This document shows positions 9,669 through 17,622 of a stretch of DNA of 64,000 nt, one piece after another. The notes below the pieces were generated by a model. It was not told the origin of the DNA. It saw nothing but the letters and a program-made list of their open reading frames with translations, and did no database searches. The DNA is taken from NCBI GenBank assembly GCA_963752815.1, contig CAVVZI010000007.1:1-64000 (forward strand), read 5' to 3'. The position numbers and the translations under genes were made by a program. How positions within the stretch are numbered: position 1 is the first letter of the stretch; each line of letters begins with the position of its first letter. The DNA comes from Sva-07 sp963752815. Lineage in GTDB: Bacteria; Actinomycetota; Acidimicrobiia; Acidimicrobiales; Ilumatobacteraceae.

Positions 9669-9674
9669 TAGAAT
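9669..9674 (+). promoter_or_regulatory. Leaderless-type -10 box of the Phd/RelE-like pair
   Basis: TAGAAT at 9669-9674 lies 7 bp before the ATG at 9682, the same spacing as at the mazEF-like locus. No Shine-Dalgarno sequence precedes that ATG. Two earlier ATGs (9664 and 9676) surround the box, which makes 9682 the best start. Confidence 0.4.
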
Positions 9675-9681
9675 CATGGTC

Positions 9682-9954
9682 ATGTCCGAAACGCTGCCGC
9701 TGGCGAACGTCAAGGCGAAATTCTCCGAGATGGTCGATCGGGTGGAGCACACGCACGACCGCATCATCGTGACTCGAAACGGCCGGCCCGCCGCCGTGTT
9801 GATCAGCCCGGAGGAACTCGAATCGCTCGAAGACACCCTCGAGCTGCTCTCCGATCCCGAGGCGATGCGACAACTCGGTGAGGCCCGTCATGCGAATGAG
9901 ACGGGCGACTTCATCACTGGCGACGAACTGCGCAGCCGCTACCCGGCCACGTGA
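9682..9954 (+). CDS. Phd/YefM-family antitoxin
   Basis: A 90-residue antitoxin. LPLANVKAKFSEMVDRVEH is the Phd/YefM N-terminal DNA-binding fold, DRIIVTRNGRPAAVLISPEELESLEDTLELL is the diagnostic beta-hairpin and helix, and the C-terminal tail is acidic. Its last codons overlap the GTG of a RelE/ParE-like toxin by 4 bp (GTGA at 9951). By family it should cover the toxin and autorepress. The longer possible start at 9664 would put the -10 box inside the gene, so I use 9682. Confidence 0.85.
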   Translation: MSETLPLANVKAKFSEMVDRVEHTHDRIIVTRNGRPAAVLISPEELESLEDTLELLSDPEAMRQLGEARHANETGDFITGDELRSRYPAT

Positions 9955-10233
9955 CCGAATCCGGGTCCGCGTACCGGCTGCGGGTGACCGGCCCCGCCGA
10001 GCGACAACTGAGTCGCTTGCCGGAGGGGACGGCCGCCGCCATCGTCGAGTTCATGCTCGGAGCACTGCTCGAGAACCCGAACCGAGTCGGCGGGCCACTC
10101 CAGCGCGAACTTGCCGGGATGCGATCCGCCCGACCGCGGCTCGTACCGCATCGTCTACGAGATCGACGAGCGCCAACGGCTCGTCATCGTTCTGCGCATC
10201 GAGCACCGATCGACCGCGTACCGACCACGCTGA
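9951..10233 (+). pseudogene. RelE/ParE-family toxin, one frameshift
   Basis: The GTG at 9951 overlaps the antitoxin stop. The first 60 residues (YRLRVTGPAERQLSRLPEG, then NPNRVGGPLQRELAGM) are a RelE/ParE fold. At about 10130-10140 one extra base shifts the frame; in the restored frame the protein continues GSYRIVYEIDERQRLVIVLRIEHRSTAYRPR and stops at 10231-10233, about 93 residues. The RIVYEID and VLRIEHR strands are the active-site part of RelE toxins. Read as sequenced, the toxin would be inactive. An indel error is an equally good explanation, because an antitoxin is kept intact beside it. Confidence 0.75.
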
Positions 10234-10287
10234 CCTGACCAGCGAGGTCCAGCTGGGATGCATTGGCCTCCAACGCCGTCGAACGCC

Positions 10288-10322
10288 GTGAACAATCTGC
10301 GTCGCTACGACGCACATTGTTC
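10288..10322. repeat. Dispersed hairpin element, type B copy 1
   Basis: The left arm GTGAACAATCTGCG (10288-10301), a 9-nt loop TCGCTACGA and the right arm CGCACATTGTTC (10311-10322) form a stem with one internal C-C mismatch. The stem begins GTGAAC and ends TGCG like the type A copies and has the same 9-nt loop length, but the central four bases differ. It lies between the RelE-like gene and the pfpI-like gene, both on the plus strand. Confidence 0.7.
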
Positions 10323-10388
10323 GACGCGGAAGCCACGTTTCGGAGAGCGACCACGCATCGATCCGTCCGAAGCGGGTACCGCCGCGTC

Positions 10389-10943
10389 ATGACTGCACAA
10401 CTCCAAGACCGCCGCATTGCGTTCCTCACCGCCAACGAGGGTGTCGAGCAGGTGGAACTCACCGAACCGTGGGAGGCCGTCAAACGAGCGGGCGGCACAC
10501 CCGTGCTCGTCGCACCCCAGGTCGGCAAGGTTCAGGCGTTCAACCACCTCGACAAGGCCGACACGTTCGAAGCCTCCATCGCCGCCGGGGACGCCGACGC
10601 CGGTGACTACGACGGGCTCGTCCTGCCCGGTGGCGTCGCCAACCCGGACCAGCTGCGCACGGAGCCCGACGCCGTTCGGTTCGTGAAGGACTTCTTCGAA
10701 GCCGGTACGCCGGTCGCCGTCATCTGTCACGGGCCGTGGACGCTCGTGGAAGCGGGCGTGCTCGACGGCCGGATGATCACCAGCTGGCCGAGCGTGCGCA
10801 CCGACATCGAGAACGCCGGCGGCCAGTGGATCGACGAGGAGGTCGTCGTGTGCGAGAACGGCCCGAACACGCTCGTGTCCAGCCGCAAACCCGACGACCT
10901 GCCGCTGTTCACCGATCGTCTCGTCGAGGTGTTCGCCCGCTGA
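10389..10943 (+). CDS. DJ-1/PfpI-family protein (general stress protein 18 type)
   Basis: A 184-residue class-I glutamine-amidotransferase-like protein. RRIAFLTANEGVEQVEL opens the flavodoxin-like fold, DYDGLVLPGGVANPDQLR is the PfpI signature, and AVICHGPWTLV holds the nucleophile Cys113 followed by His114. Members act as deglycases, glyoxalases or peptidases, and are often stress induced. The ATG at 10389 gives the usual family length. It sits 66 bp after a type B hairpin. Confidence 0.85.
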   Translation: MTAQLQDRRIAFLTANEGVEQVELTEPWEAVKRAGGTPVLVAPQVGKVQAFNHLDKADTFEASIAAGDADAGDYDGLVLPGGVANPDQLRTEPDAVRFVKDFFEAGTPVAVICHGPWTLVEAGVLDGRMITSWPSVRTDIENAGGQWIDEEVVVCENGPNTLVSSRKPDDLPLFTDRLVEVFAR

Positions 10944-11033
10944 GGTCCCCCGTCTCCGTCGGCCCCTCGTGCGAGGATGGCGGACGACAACGGCGCGGGC
11001 GCGGTCGCCCACCTCGACCGACGGGGGACTCTG

Positions 11034-11981
11034 ATGCGTAGCTGGATCGAAGACACCGACGAGCAGGTCAGCGATCCGAGCCCTGATGACCTCCAACGGT
11101 TCGTGGCCAGTGGCCGGCCGTTCTGGCTCGACATCGAGGGTCCGACCGACGACGTCATCGACCGCCTCGCCAGCACGATCGGGCTGCATCCGCTGGCCGT
11201 CGAGGACTCGAAGGAATTCGGGCAACGAGGCAAGCTCGAGCGATACGGCGACGTGGCGATGATCGTCGGATTCGACATCGAAGACGGCCAGGCCTTCGAG
11301 GTCCACACCTACTACACGCCGAATTTCCTGATCACGCTGCGCCGTGACACGAGCACCACGTTCGACACGATGCATCGCACGGGTTCGATCCGGCCGTTGC
11401 TCGGCGGTGACCCGATCCGCCTCCTGCACCACCTGACCAGCCAGCTCCACGGCCAGGCCCGAACCGCGATCGAGGAGATGGACGATCGCCTCGACCAACT
11501 CGAAGAACAGGTCCTCCTCGACCCGACGGACGAGCAGCTGATCGAGATCGCCTCCGTCAAGCAGCGGGCCACCATCCTGCGGCGGACCCTGACACCGGGC
11601 CGCGACATCGCGGCGCGGGCGGCGACCGTCCGTGAACTCCCCGGCGTCACCGACGACAGCATGCTGTATCTCGCCGACATCAGCGACGAGCTCCACCTGG
11701 TGGTCGCCGACCTCGGCGCGATCAGCGACCGCTGCCTCGGCCTGCTCACCCTCCACTCGTCGCTGACGAGCAACCGTCAGGGCGCCGCCAGCAAACAGCT
11801 CGCCGCGGTCGCCACCGTGTTCCTGCCGATCACGTTCGTCGTCGGCTTCTTCGGGATGAACTTCGCCGCGCTCGTCAACCACATCGACGGCTGGCTCCCG
11901 TTCGTGCTGCTCGGGATCGGCCTCAACGTGGCCTGCGTCATGGTGACGTTCCTCTGGTTGGGTCGACGCGGCTGGCGCTGA
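11034..11981 (+). CDS. corA: CorA-family magnesium/divalent cation transporter
   Basis: A 315-residue CorA-type channel. The cytosolic N-terminal part (IEDTDEQVSDPSPDDL, FWLDIEGPTDDVID, HPLAVEDS) leads into long helices (EEMDDRLDQLEEQVLL) and two C-terminal membrane helices. The selectivity motif G274-M275-N276 lies between them in FFGMNFAAL. CorA forms a pentamer that imports Mg2+. The ATG at 11034 has GGGGG seven bases upstream; an alternative ATG at 10977 would add 19 residues of no clear fold. It converges on the AraC gene across a type A hairpin. Confidence 0.85.
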   Translation: MRSWIEDTDEQVSDPSPDDLQRFVASGRPFWLDIEGPTDDVIDRLASTIGLHPLAVEDSKEFGQRGKLERYGDVAMIVGFDIEDGQAFEVHTYYTPNFLITLRRDTSTTFDTMHRTGSIRPLLGGDPIRLLHHLTSQLHGQARTAIEEMDDRLDQLEEQVLLDPTDEQLIEIASVKQRATILRRTLTPGRDIAARAATVRELPGVTDDSMLYLADISDELHLVVADLGAISDRCLGLLTLHSSLTSNRQGAASKQLAAVATVFLPITFVVGFFGMNFAALVNHIDGWLPFVLLGIGLNVACVMVTFLWLGRRGWR

Positions 11982-12004
11982 ACCGACCGTCTCATCAGCG
12001 AACG

Positions 12005-12043
12005 CGTGAACTTCTTGCGGCGTATGTGCGCAAGAAGTTCACG
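12005..12043. repeat. Dispersed hairpin element, type A copy 3
   Basis: Arms CGTGAACTTCTTGCG (12005-12019) and CGCAAGAAGTTCACG (12029-12043) flank the 9-nt loop GCGTATGTG, identical in loop to copy 1. It lies between the convergent corA (ends 11981) and AraC (ends 12065) genes, where a two-way terminator would be useful. Confidence 0.85.
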
Positions 12044-12064
12044 AGAACGGCGGTCACGACCGCC

Positions 12065-13007
12065 TCACGCACCGACTTGCACGACCGCGCGGCGGTGCTC
12101 GGTCGGGCTCACGCCGTAGCGACGTTTGAACGCGGTGGAGAAGCCGAACGGGCTGGCGTAGCCGACCTGCGTCGACACCGCGGCGACCGTCGTGTCGGGC
12201 TGGGCGAGGAGGTCGGCGGCGAGCGTCATCCGCCAGCGCGTGAGGTACGTCATCACCGGCTCGCCGACGAGCGCGGTGAAGCGGCGGGCGAGGTTCGCCC
12301 GACTCGTCCCGATCGCCCCGGCCAGCGTGACGATCGTCCAGTCGCGCTCGGGCTCGTCGTGGATCAACCGCAACGCCTCGCCGACGATCGGGTCGTGATG
12401 ACCGAGCCACCACGCCGGCGCCGAACGACCCTGTTCCACGTACCACGCCCGCAACGTGTCGACCGTGAGCGTGTCGAGCAGCCGATCGAGCACGGTCTGC
12501 TGGCCGGGCGCGTCGTTGGCCAGTTCGGCGGCGAGCAGCGCGACCAGTGGATCGGGATCGGGCCGCGCCACGATCAACGGCGTCGGCAGGGCGGCGAGCA
12601 GATCGGCGCCCAGCGCGCTGTGTTGTTCGTAGGTACCGGTGAGGAGAACGGACTTCGCATCGATGGCGTGCCCCCACGTGCGCACGCCGAGGCGCATCGA
12701 CGATCTCGAGTGACTCACCGTCGGCCGTCTCGCAGTGTTGACCCGGGTTGATGAAGATCTCGGGCGCCACGCCAACTGCGCTGCTGACGTCGTACGGCTC
12801 GGGCCCCACCGCCAGTGCGACCGAACCCTCGGGGACGTGGACGACCACACCGCCCTGGGTGATCCACGCGTCGCCGCGCACGGCCGCGACGACCGTCAGC
12901 GGCGCGCGGTCGCGTACGTGGATCGCCCACGGAGGCTGCAGCAGGCAGCGGATGACGAACGCACCGCGTGCCCGGGGTCCATCGAGGAGGGCGGACATCC
13001 GATCCAT
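12065..13007 (-). pseudogene. AraC-family regulator with N-terminal cupin, one frameshift
   Basis: The N-terminal half from the ATG at 13007 (SALLDGPRARGAFVIRCLLQ, APLTVVAAVRGDAW, VHVPEGSVALAVGPEPYDV) is the cupin-6 effector domain of an actinobacterial AraC group. The C-terminal half (WTIVTLAGAIGTSRANLARRF, VGEPVMTYLTRWRM, TTVAAVSTQVGYASPFGFSTAF) holds both helix-turn-helix motifs. The halves are in different frames; a single shift at about 12695-12705, after GESLEIVD, joins them. This regulator type is commonly divergent from an NAD(P)-binding oxidoreductase, as it is here, so it probably controls the NmrA-DUF1772 pair. The break is likely a sequence error. Confidence 0.8.
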
Positions 13008-13090
13008 GTTGCCAAGTGTAGACGGATTCGTATGAATCTGAGTCGCACGATCTATGGAACGTCTCATCGATGACGAGTTGAGTGGACGTC

Positions 13091-13945
13091 ATGACCAACC
13101 ACACCACACCCCTCATCCTCCTCACCGGCGGGACCGGCACCACCGGCCGCCGCATCGCCGACCGCCTCCGGGCGCGTGGCGTCGCCATCCGCGTCGCCTC
13201 GCGCTCTGGCACGCCGGCGTTCGACTGGGACCAGCCGGACACGTGGCCCGCCGTCCTCGATGGCGCCACGGCGGCGTACATCGCCTACTCCCCCGACATC
13301 GCCATGCCCGGTGCCGCCGACATCGTCGACCGGTTCGCCCGCGCCGCCGTCGACGCCGGTGTCGAACACCTCGTGCTGCTCGCCGGCCGCGGCGAGCCGG
13401 AGGCCGAAGTCGCCGAGCAGCACGTCCGCGACAGCGGCGCCCGTTGGACGATCGTGCGGGCGAGCTGGTTCGCCCAGAACTTCAGCGAAGGCATGCTGCT
13501 CGACGCCACGCGCTCCGGCACGATCATCATGCCGGCCCGCGACGTCGGCGAGCCGTTCGTCGACGTCGAGGACATCGCCGACGTCGCGGCGACCGCGCTG
13601 GTGGAGCCCGGTCACGACGGTCGCACCTACGACGTCACCGGCCCGCGACTGCTGACCTTCACCGACGCTGCGGCAGAACTCGCCGCCGCCGCCGGACGAC
13701 CGATCACCTTCGTCGAGGTGTCGCCGGCCGAGTTCGTGGCCGAGGCGGTCGCCGAGGGTCTGCCGATCGAACTGGCCGACTGGATCGTGACACTGTGCGC
13801 GGTCGTGCTCGACGGACGCAACGAGCACCTCGGCCACGGCGTGCAGGAAGCGCTCGGGCGAGCACCGCGCGACTTCCGGGACTTCGCCGTCCGCGCCGCC
13901 GCCGAGGGCGCCTGGACCACCGCCGATGCGGCGGGTGCGCGATGA
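13091..13945 (+). CDS. NmrA-like NAD(P)-binding oxidoreductase
   Basis: A 284-residue atypical short-chain dehydrogenase. PLILLTGGTGTTGRRIADRLRARG is a Rossmann first strand with a GGTGTTGR dinucleotide loop. RASWFAQNFSEGMLLDATRSG and PFVDVEDIADVAATAL match NmrA/quinone-oxidoreductase-2-like proteins. It overlaps the next gene by 4 bp (ATGA at 13942) and faces an AraC regulator 84 bp away, so the pair is probably an effector-induced operon. The substrate is unknown, perhaps a quinone or reactive carbonyl. Confidence 0.8.
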   Translation: MTNHTTPLILLTGGTGTTGRRIADRLRARGVAIRVASRSGTPAFDWDQPDTWPAVLDGATAAYIAYSPDIAMPGAADIVDRFARAAVDAGVEHLVLLAGRGEPEAEVAEQHVRDSGARWTIVRASWFAQNFSEGMLLDATRSGTIIMPARDVGEPFVDVEDIADVAATALVEPGHDGRTYDVTGPRLLTFTDAAAELAAAAGRPITFVEVSPAEFVAEAVAEGLPIELADWIVTLCAVVLDGRNEHLGHGVQEALGRAPRDFRDFAVRAAAEGAWTTADAAGAR

Positions 13946-14418
13946 CCTGGCGACCGGTCGCCATCGGGGCCGCGGCCGTCGGTTCGGGGCTCGTCGGTGG
14001 GGTGCTGTTCGCCTTCTCGTCGTTCGTGATGCCCGCCCTCAAGCGCATCCCGGCCGCCGAGGGCATCTCGGCGATGCAGTCGATCAATCGCCAGGCACCG
14101 ACGTTCGCCTTCATGTCGCTCGCCGGCGCGACCGCGATCGTGTCGACCGGCGTCGGGATCCACGCCGCGCTGCACCGTGACGAACCCGGCACGGCGTGGA
14201 TCGCCACCGGCACCGTCGCCTATCTCGCCGCCATCTTCATCACCGGTGCGTTCAACGTCCCCCGCAACGACCGCCTCAATACGTTCGACGCCGCCACGCC
14301 GGCCGCCGCCGACTACTGGCAGACGTTCCTGTCGGAGTGGGTCGTCGGCAACCACGTGCGCACGGTGTGCTGCATCGTCGCCGCGGCGTCGTACACCGCG
14401 GCCCTGCGTGCCAGCTGA
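13942..14418 (+). CDS. DUF1772-family (anthrone oxygenase-like) membrane protein
   Basis: A 158-residue protein with four predicted membrane helices (residues about 7-29, 53-74, 84-104 and 132-155). SGLVGGVLFAFSSFVMPAL and the ITGAFNVPRNDRLN loop, with FLSEWVVGNHVRT, are the DUF1772 signature also seen in fungal anthrone oxygenases. Its ATG overlaps the stop of the NmrA-like gene, so the two are co-translated. The family has no settled bacterial function. Confidence 0.8.
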   Translation: MTWRPVAIGAAAVGSGLVGGVLFAFSSFVMPALKRIPAAEGISAMQSINRQAPTFAFMSLAGATAIVSTGVGIHAALHRDEPGTAWIATGTVAYLAAIFITGAFNVPRNDRLNTFDAATPAAADYWQTFLSEWVVGNHVRTVCCIVAAASYTAALRAS

Positions 14419-14446
14419 GGCCCCGCCCGCAGGCCCCGCCGGCGAA

Positions 14447-14489
14447 CTCGTGAACTTCTTGCGCACATACGCCGCAAGAAGTTCACGAG
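14447..14489. repeat. Dispersed hairpin element, type A copy 4 (opposite orientation)
   Basis: Arms CTCGTGAACTTCTTGCG (14447-14463) and its complement (14473-14489) flank the loop CACATACGC, which is the exact reverse complement of the loop in copies 1 and 3. The element is therefore inserted in the opposite orientation. It starts 28 bp after the DUF1772 stop and ends 59 bp before the DUF2630 start. Confidence 0.85.
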
Positions 14490-14548
14490 AACGGCGGGGA
14501 CTCTGGCACGATGGCGCCACATCGACCGACTGAAGGAACGGAGCAGCG

Positions 14549-14788
14549 ATGGACGACGACATCGTGTTGCAGATCAACCAGCTCGCTGACGAGGAGCACC
14601 ACCTCGAACGTGAACACGGCGATCGGGCACTGACCGACGAGGAGCGACGACGGCTCGACGCCGTCAAGGTGTCACTCGACCAGTGCTGGGACCTCCTGCG
14701 ACAACGCCGTGCACGGCGCGAGTCCGGCCTCGATCCCGCCGATGCCGAGGTCCGCAGCGAGTCGACCGTCGAGGGCTATCAGCAGTAG
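14549..14788 (+). CDS. DUF2630-family small protein
   Basis: A 79-residue, highly charged, all-helical protein. IVLQINQLADEEHHLE and LTDEERRRLDAVKVSLDQCWDLLRQRRARRE followed by the VRSESTVEGYQQ tail match the DUF2630 family found across actinobacteria. A GGAACGGAGC ribosome-binding region precedes the ATG. No function is established for the family; no membrane segment or signal is present. Confidence 0.8.
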   Translation: MDDDIVLQINQLADEEHHLEREHGDRALTDEERRRLDAVKVSLDQCWDLLRQRRARRESGLDPADAEVRSESTVEGYQQ

Positions 14789-14803
14789 CAGCGACCACCG
14801 CGG

Positions 14804-15442
14804 TCACGAGTGTGCGGCTCGAGCCCTGACCAGCCCGGCGACCGCGAGACCTCCGAGGCCGGTCAGGACACCGAAGCTCCAGCCACCGACGACGTCCATC
14901 GGGAAGTGCACGCCGACGACCACCCGCGCCACACCGACGAGCGCGGCGAGCGCGACCACAGCCAGTCGCCACCGCTTGGGGACGACCACGATCGCCATCA
15001 TGGCGGCCGACGCTGCGACGGCGCTGTGCCCGGAGATGAACCCAAGACCGGAACCATCGCCATCGCGCACGACGATGTGCGGGAGGTAGACAAGCGGGCG
15101 GTCCCGCGCGACGAGCTGCTTCACTCCTTTGGCCGTGAGCCATGTGACCACTCCGGTCGCGACCACTGCGCCGGCCAGCAGCCAGTCCCGCTTGAACGCC
15201 ACGATGGCGATCGCGACGAGAACCGGCGCGGCGAGCGTGCCCAGCTGCATCACGGGGAGGAGCGCCGATCCGAGCGCACGTGGCGCGTCGTTGATCCACT
15301 CCGTCAGCCGCAGCTCCCACACGGGAACCGGACGTCGGAGAGCGATGATCCACGACACCGCCAGCGTCACGACGGCGGTGCCGGCGATCGCCCCCGGGCG
15401 CTCGAGCTCGTCGAGGTATGGGGCGACCACCGCGGTCACCAT
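14804..15442 (-). CDS. PAP2-family membrane phosphatase
   Basis: A 212-residue membrane protein with about six hydrophobic helices. The three phosphatidic-acid-phosphatase motifs are complete: K108 to R115-P116 (KQLVARDRP), S137-G138-H139 (FISGHS), and R173 with H179 and D183 (ARVVVGVHFPMD). Such enzymes dephosphorylate membrane lipids such as phosphatidic acid or undecaprenyl pyrophosphate at the outer face of the membrane. It converges on the DUF2630 gene with 15 bp between stops. The GTG/ATG choice near 15442 is not critical. Confidence 0.85.
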   Translation of the reverse strand: MVTAVVAPYLDELERPGAIAGTAVVTLAVSWIIALRRPVPVWELRLTEWINDAPRALGSALLPVMQLGTLAAPVLVAIAIVAFKRDWLLAGAVVATGVVTWLTAKGVKQLVARDRPLVYLPHIVVRDGDGSGLGFISGHSAVAASAAMMAIVVVPKRWRLAVVALAALVGVARVVVGVHFPMDVVGGWSFGVLTGLGGLAVAGLVRARAAHS

Positions 15443-15535
15443 ACGCGGCCCGCCAATTGTCGACTATTGCAGTCGTCTTTACCCATGTAGAGTCCTCCCC
15501 TCGACACGATCACGTCACGACCGCAAGGAGCCACC

Positions 15536-16114
15536 ATGTCCGTTCTTCCCGAAGTGCTTGCCGCGAACGACGCCTACGCCGCCGATTTCGGCGCCAAGGG
15601 TGAACTGGCACTTCCGCCGGCCCGCCAGTTCGCGATCCTCACCTGCATGGACGCCCGCCTCGACCCGGCCAAGTACGCCGGGCTCAGCGAGGGCGACGCA
15701 CACGTCATTCGCAACGCCGGCGGACGCGCCAGCGACGACGCGATCCGCTCACTGGTGATCTCCTACAAGCTGCTCGGCACGAAGGAATGGTTCGTGATCC
15801 ACCACACGAACTGCGGCATGGAGTTCTTCACCGACGACGTCATGCGCGGGCTGCTCGCCAACAGCCTCGAAACCGCGGCGCTCGGCGACGACGGGTTCTA
15901 CGACGTCGGCACCGGGCCCGGATCGGCCGAGGCCAACTACGTCGACTGGTTGACGATCGGCGACCAGGCCGAGAGTGTCACCGCGGACGTCACGCGAATT
16001 CGGAACCATCCACTGGTCCCGTCCGGCATCGCGATCTACGGATACATCTACGACGTCACCTCGGGTCGGCTCGTCGAGGTCGAGGCAGCAACCGCCGCCG
16101 GTCGCCCGAGCTGA
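15536..16114 (+). CDS. Beta-class carbonic anhydrase
   Basis: A 192-residue beta carbonic anhydrase. Zinc ligands are Cys37 (ILTCMDARLD), His90 and Cys93 (IHHTNCGM); Asp39 and Arg41 form the conserved catalytic dyad. The NAGGRASDDAIRSLVIS segment lines the active site. The enzyme interconverts CO2 and bicarbonate in the cytosol, feeding carboxylases and pH control. AAGGAG lies 7 bp before the ATG. It converges on the lipoprotein hydrolase. Confidence 0.9.
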   Translation: MSVLPEVLAANDAYAADFGAKGELALPPARQFAILTCMDARLDPAKYAGLSEGDAHVIRNAGGRASDDAIRSLVISYKLLGTKEWFVIHHTNCGMEFFTDDVMRGLLANSLETAALGDDGFYDVGTGPGSAEANYVDWLTIGDQAESVTADVTRIRNHPLVPSGIAIYGYIYDVTSGRLVEVEAATAAGRPS

Positions 16115-16126
16115 CGCTCGTCGCGT

Positions 16127-17122
16127 TCAGGTCGCGAGGTGTTGGCCGAACCAGTCGAGCATCGCCTGATACGCCTCGGCGGCGGCGTCCGCGTCGTACC
16201 GCGGGCCCGTGTCGTTGAAGAAGGCGTGATCGACACCGTCGAACACGCGCATCTCGTGCGTGAGTCCGGCCTCGGTCAGTGCGGTCTCGGCCGCGTCCAT
16301 CGTGCCGTTGACGCGGTCGTCGAGGCCGGCATAGATGCCGAGCACGGCGGCGTTCGGTGAGCCGGTGAGGCTCGCGCCGGCCGGGAACGGTCCGTAGAAC
16401 GGGACGGCCGCGGCCAATCGTGGCTCGCCGGCCGCGAGCAGCTGCCACGTCATCCCGCCACCGAAGCAGAACCCGATCACGGCGAGCTTCGCCCCCGGTG
16501 CCCGACGCTCGAGTTCGTCGAGCCCCGCCTGGAGATCGGCGATCATCCGCTCGGCCGGCGCGTTGCCGAGGGCCGCAGTGGCGTCGCCCTCCGACGGCAG
16601 GCTGGCGGTGCCGCCCTCCTCCGACAACAGGTCGATGGCGAGCGCCGTGTAGCCGTCGGCCGCGAGACGCGGCGGGATCGAGCGGATGTGCGGGGTGAGG
16701 CCGCGGTTCTCGTGGATGACGAGCACCGCGCCCTGCGGTGTGTCCGCCTCGGCGACCACTCCGATCAACTCCCCGTTGGGACCGCTGAAGCGAATCTCCT
16801 CACCGGACGGCGGTGCTGACGCCGGTTCGGACGCCGGTTCGGAGGATGGTGGCACCTCGCTGCTCGCCGTTGGCGGGGACGTCGCCGCCGTCGCCGCACT
16901 GGTCGATTGCGGCGTCGTCGAGCTCGCGCTCGATGTCGTGGGGGCCGGCGCGCTGCTCGACGGCTCGGCAGCGTCGTCGTCGCCGCAGGCCGCGAGCAGC
17001 GCCATCGCGGCGGCACCGGTGACGCCCATCAGCCCGAGACGACGCAACGCCTCGCGGCGGGACAGCAGACCCTCTTCGCAATCGAGCGCGACCTCGTGAA
17101 CGATGTAGTCCTTGAGTGCCAT
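16127..17122 (-). CDS. Exported lipoprotein dienelactone-hydrolase-like protein
   Basis: A 331-residue protein. An N-terminal cytosolic stretch leads to SRREALRRLG and a hydrophobic run ending in the lipobox LLAAC, so Cys46 would be lipidated; the twin-Arg pair suggests possible Tat export. Residues about 50-106 are a Ser/Thr/Pro/Ala spacer. The C-terminal domain is a dienelactone hydrolase: Glu138 in HENRGL, the nucleophile Cys219 in GFCFGGG, Asp268/269 and His299 in VDHAF. The triad is complete, so it is probably an active surface esterase or lactonase. A homologous cytosolic enzyme would lack the first 106 residues. Confidence 0.85.
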   Translation of the reverse strand: MALKDYIVHEVALDCEEGLLSRREALRRLGLMGVTGAAAMALLAACGDDDAAEPSSSAPAPTTSSASSTTPQSTSAATAATSPPTASSEVPPSSEPASEPASAPPSGEEIRFSGPNGELIGVVAEADTPQGAVLVIHENRGLTPHIRSIPPRLAADGYTALAIDLLSEEGGTASLPSEGDATAALGNAPAERMIADLQAGLDELERRAPGAKLAVIGFCFGGGMTWQLLAAGEPRLAAAVPFYGPFPAGASLTGSPNAAVLGIYAGLDDRVNGTMDAAETALTEAGLTHEMRVFDGVDHAFFNDTGPRYDADAAAEAYQAMLDWFGQHLAT

Positions 17123-17179
17123 CAGCGAACGCTATGGCACCGCCGCCGTGGTGTCGACCACTCGACTAGCGGCGCGACG

Positions 17180-17584
17180 TCACTCGCGGGCGAGCGACGC
17201 GGTCATGCCCGGCAGGTCGACCCACGGCTGCTTGTGGTCGCACCACACTTCGACGGTGGGGGTCACCGCGGACCGGTCGTCGAGCGTCCCCGCCTTCACG
17301 GCGAGCACGCCGGCCGGTTCGACCAGCGCGGAGAAGATCGGCGAGCCGCACTGGCCGCAGAAGCGACGATGCACGTAGACCGCGTCGTCGTTCTCACCGC
17401 GATCCTCGAACGTGCTGAGCGTGCCCGACAGGGCCAGCTGACTCTCGTGCACGATGAGATTGACCGAGAACGCTCCCCCACTCTGGCGCTGGCAGTGATC
17501 GCAGTGGCAGACCGCAGTGGCGATGAGGTCGCCCTCGATCTCATAGGTGATCTCGCCGCAGAGGCATCGTCCGGTCAGTGCCAT
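17180..17584 (-). CDS. GFA/CENP-V-family zinc protein
   Basis: A 134-residue protein. CLCGEITYEIEG and CHCDHCQRQSG supply the zinc-binding cysteines and HRRFCGQCGSPIF the second set, the pattern of glutathione-dependent formaldehyde-activating enzyme (GFA) proteins. KAGTLDD is the family's late signature. The ATG at 17584 is preceded by no other coding sequence. Actinobacteria usually lack glutathione, so another thiol or substrate is likely. It is 38 bp downstream of the aldo/keto reductase in the same direction. Confidence 0.85.
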   Translation of the reverse strand: MALTGRCLCGEITYEIEGDLIATAVCHCDHCQRQSGGAFSVNLIVHESQLALSGTLSTFEDRGENDDAVYVHRRFCGQCGSPIFSALVEPAGVLAVKAGTLDDRSAVTPTVEVWCDHKQPWVDLPGMTASLARE

Positions 17585-17622
17585 TGGGGCGAAGGTAGCA
17601 GTGGCCTGCCTCTGTCGAGCTG

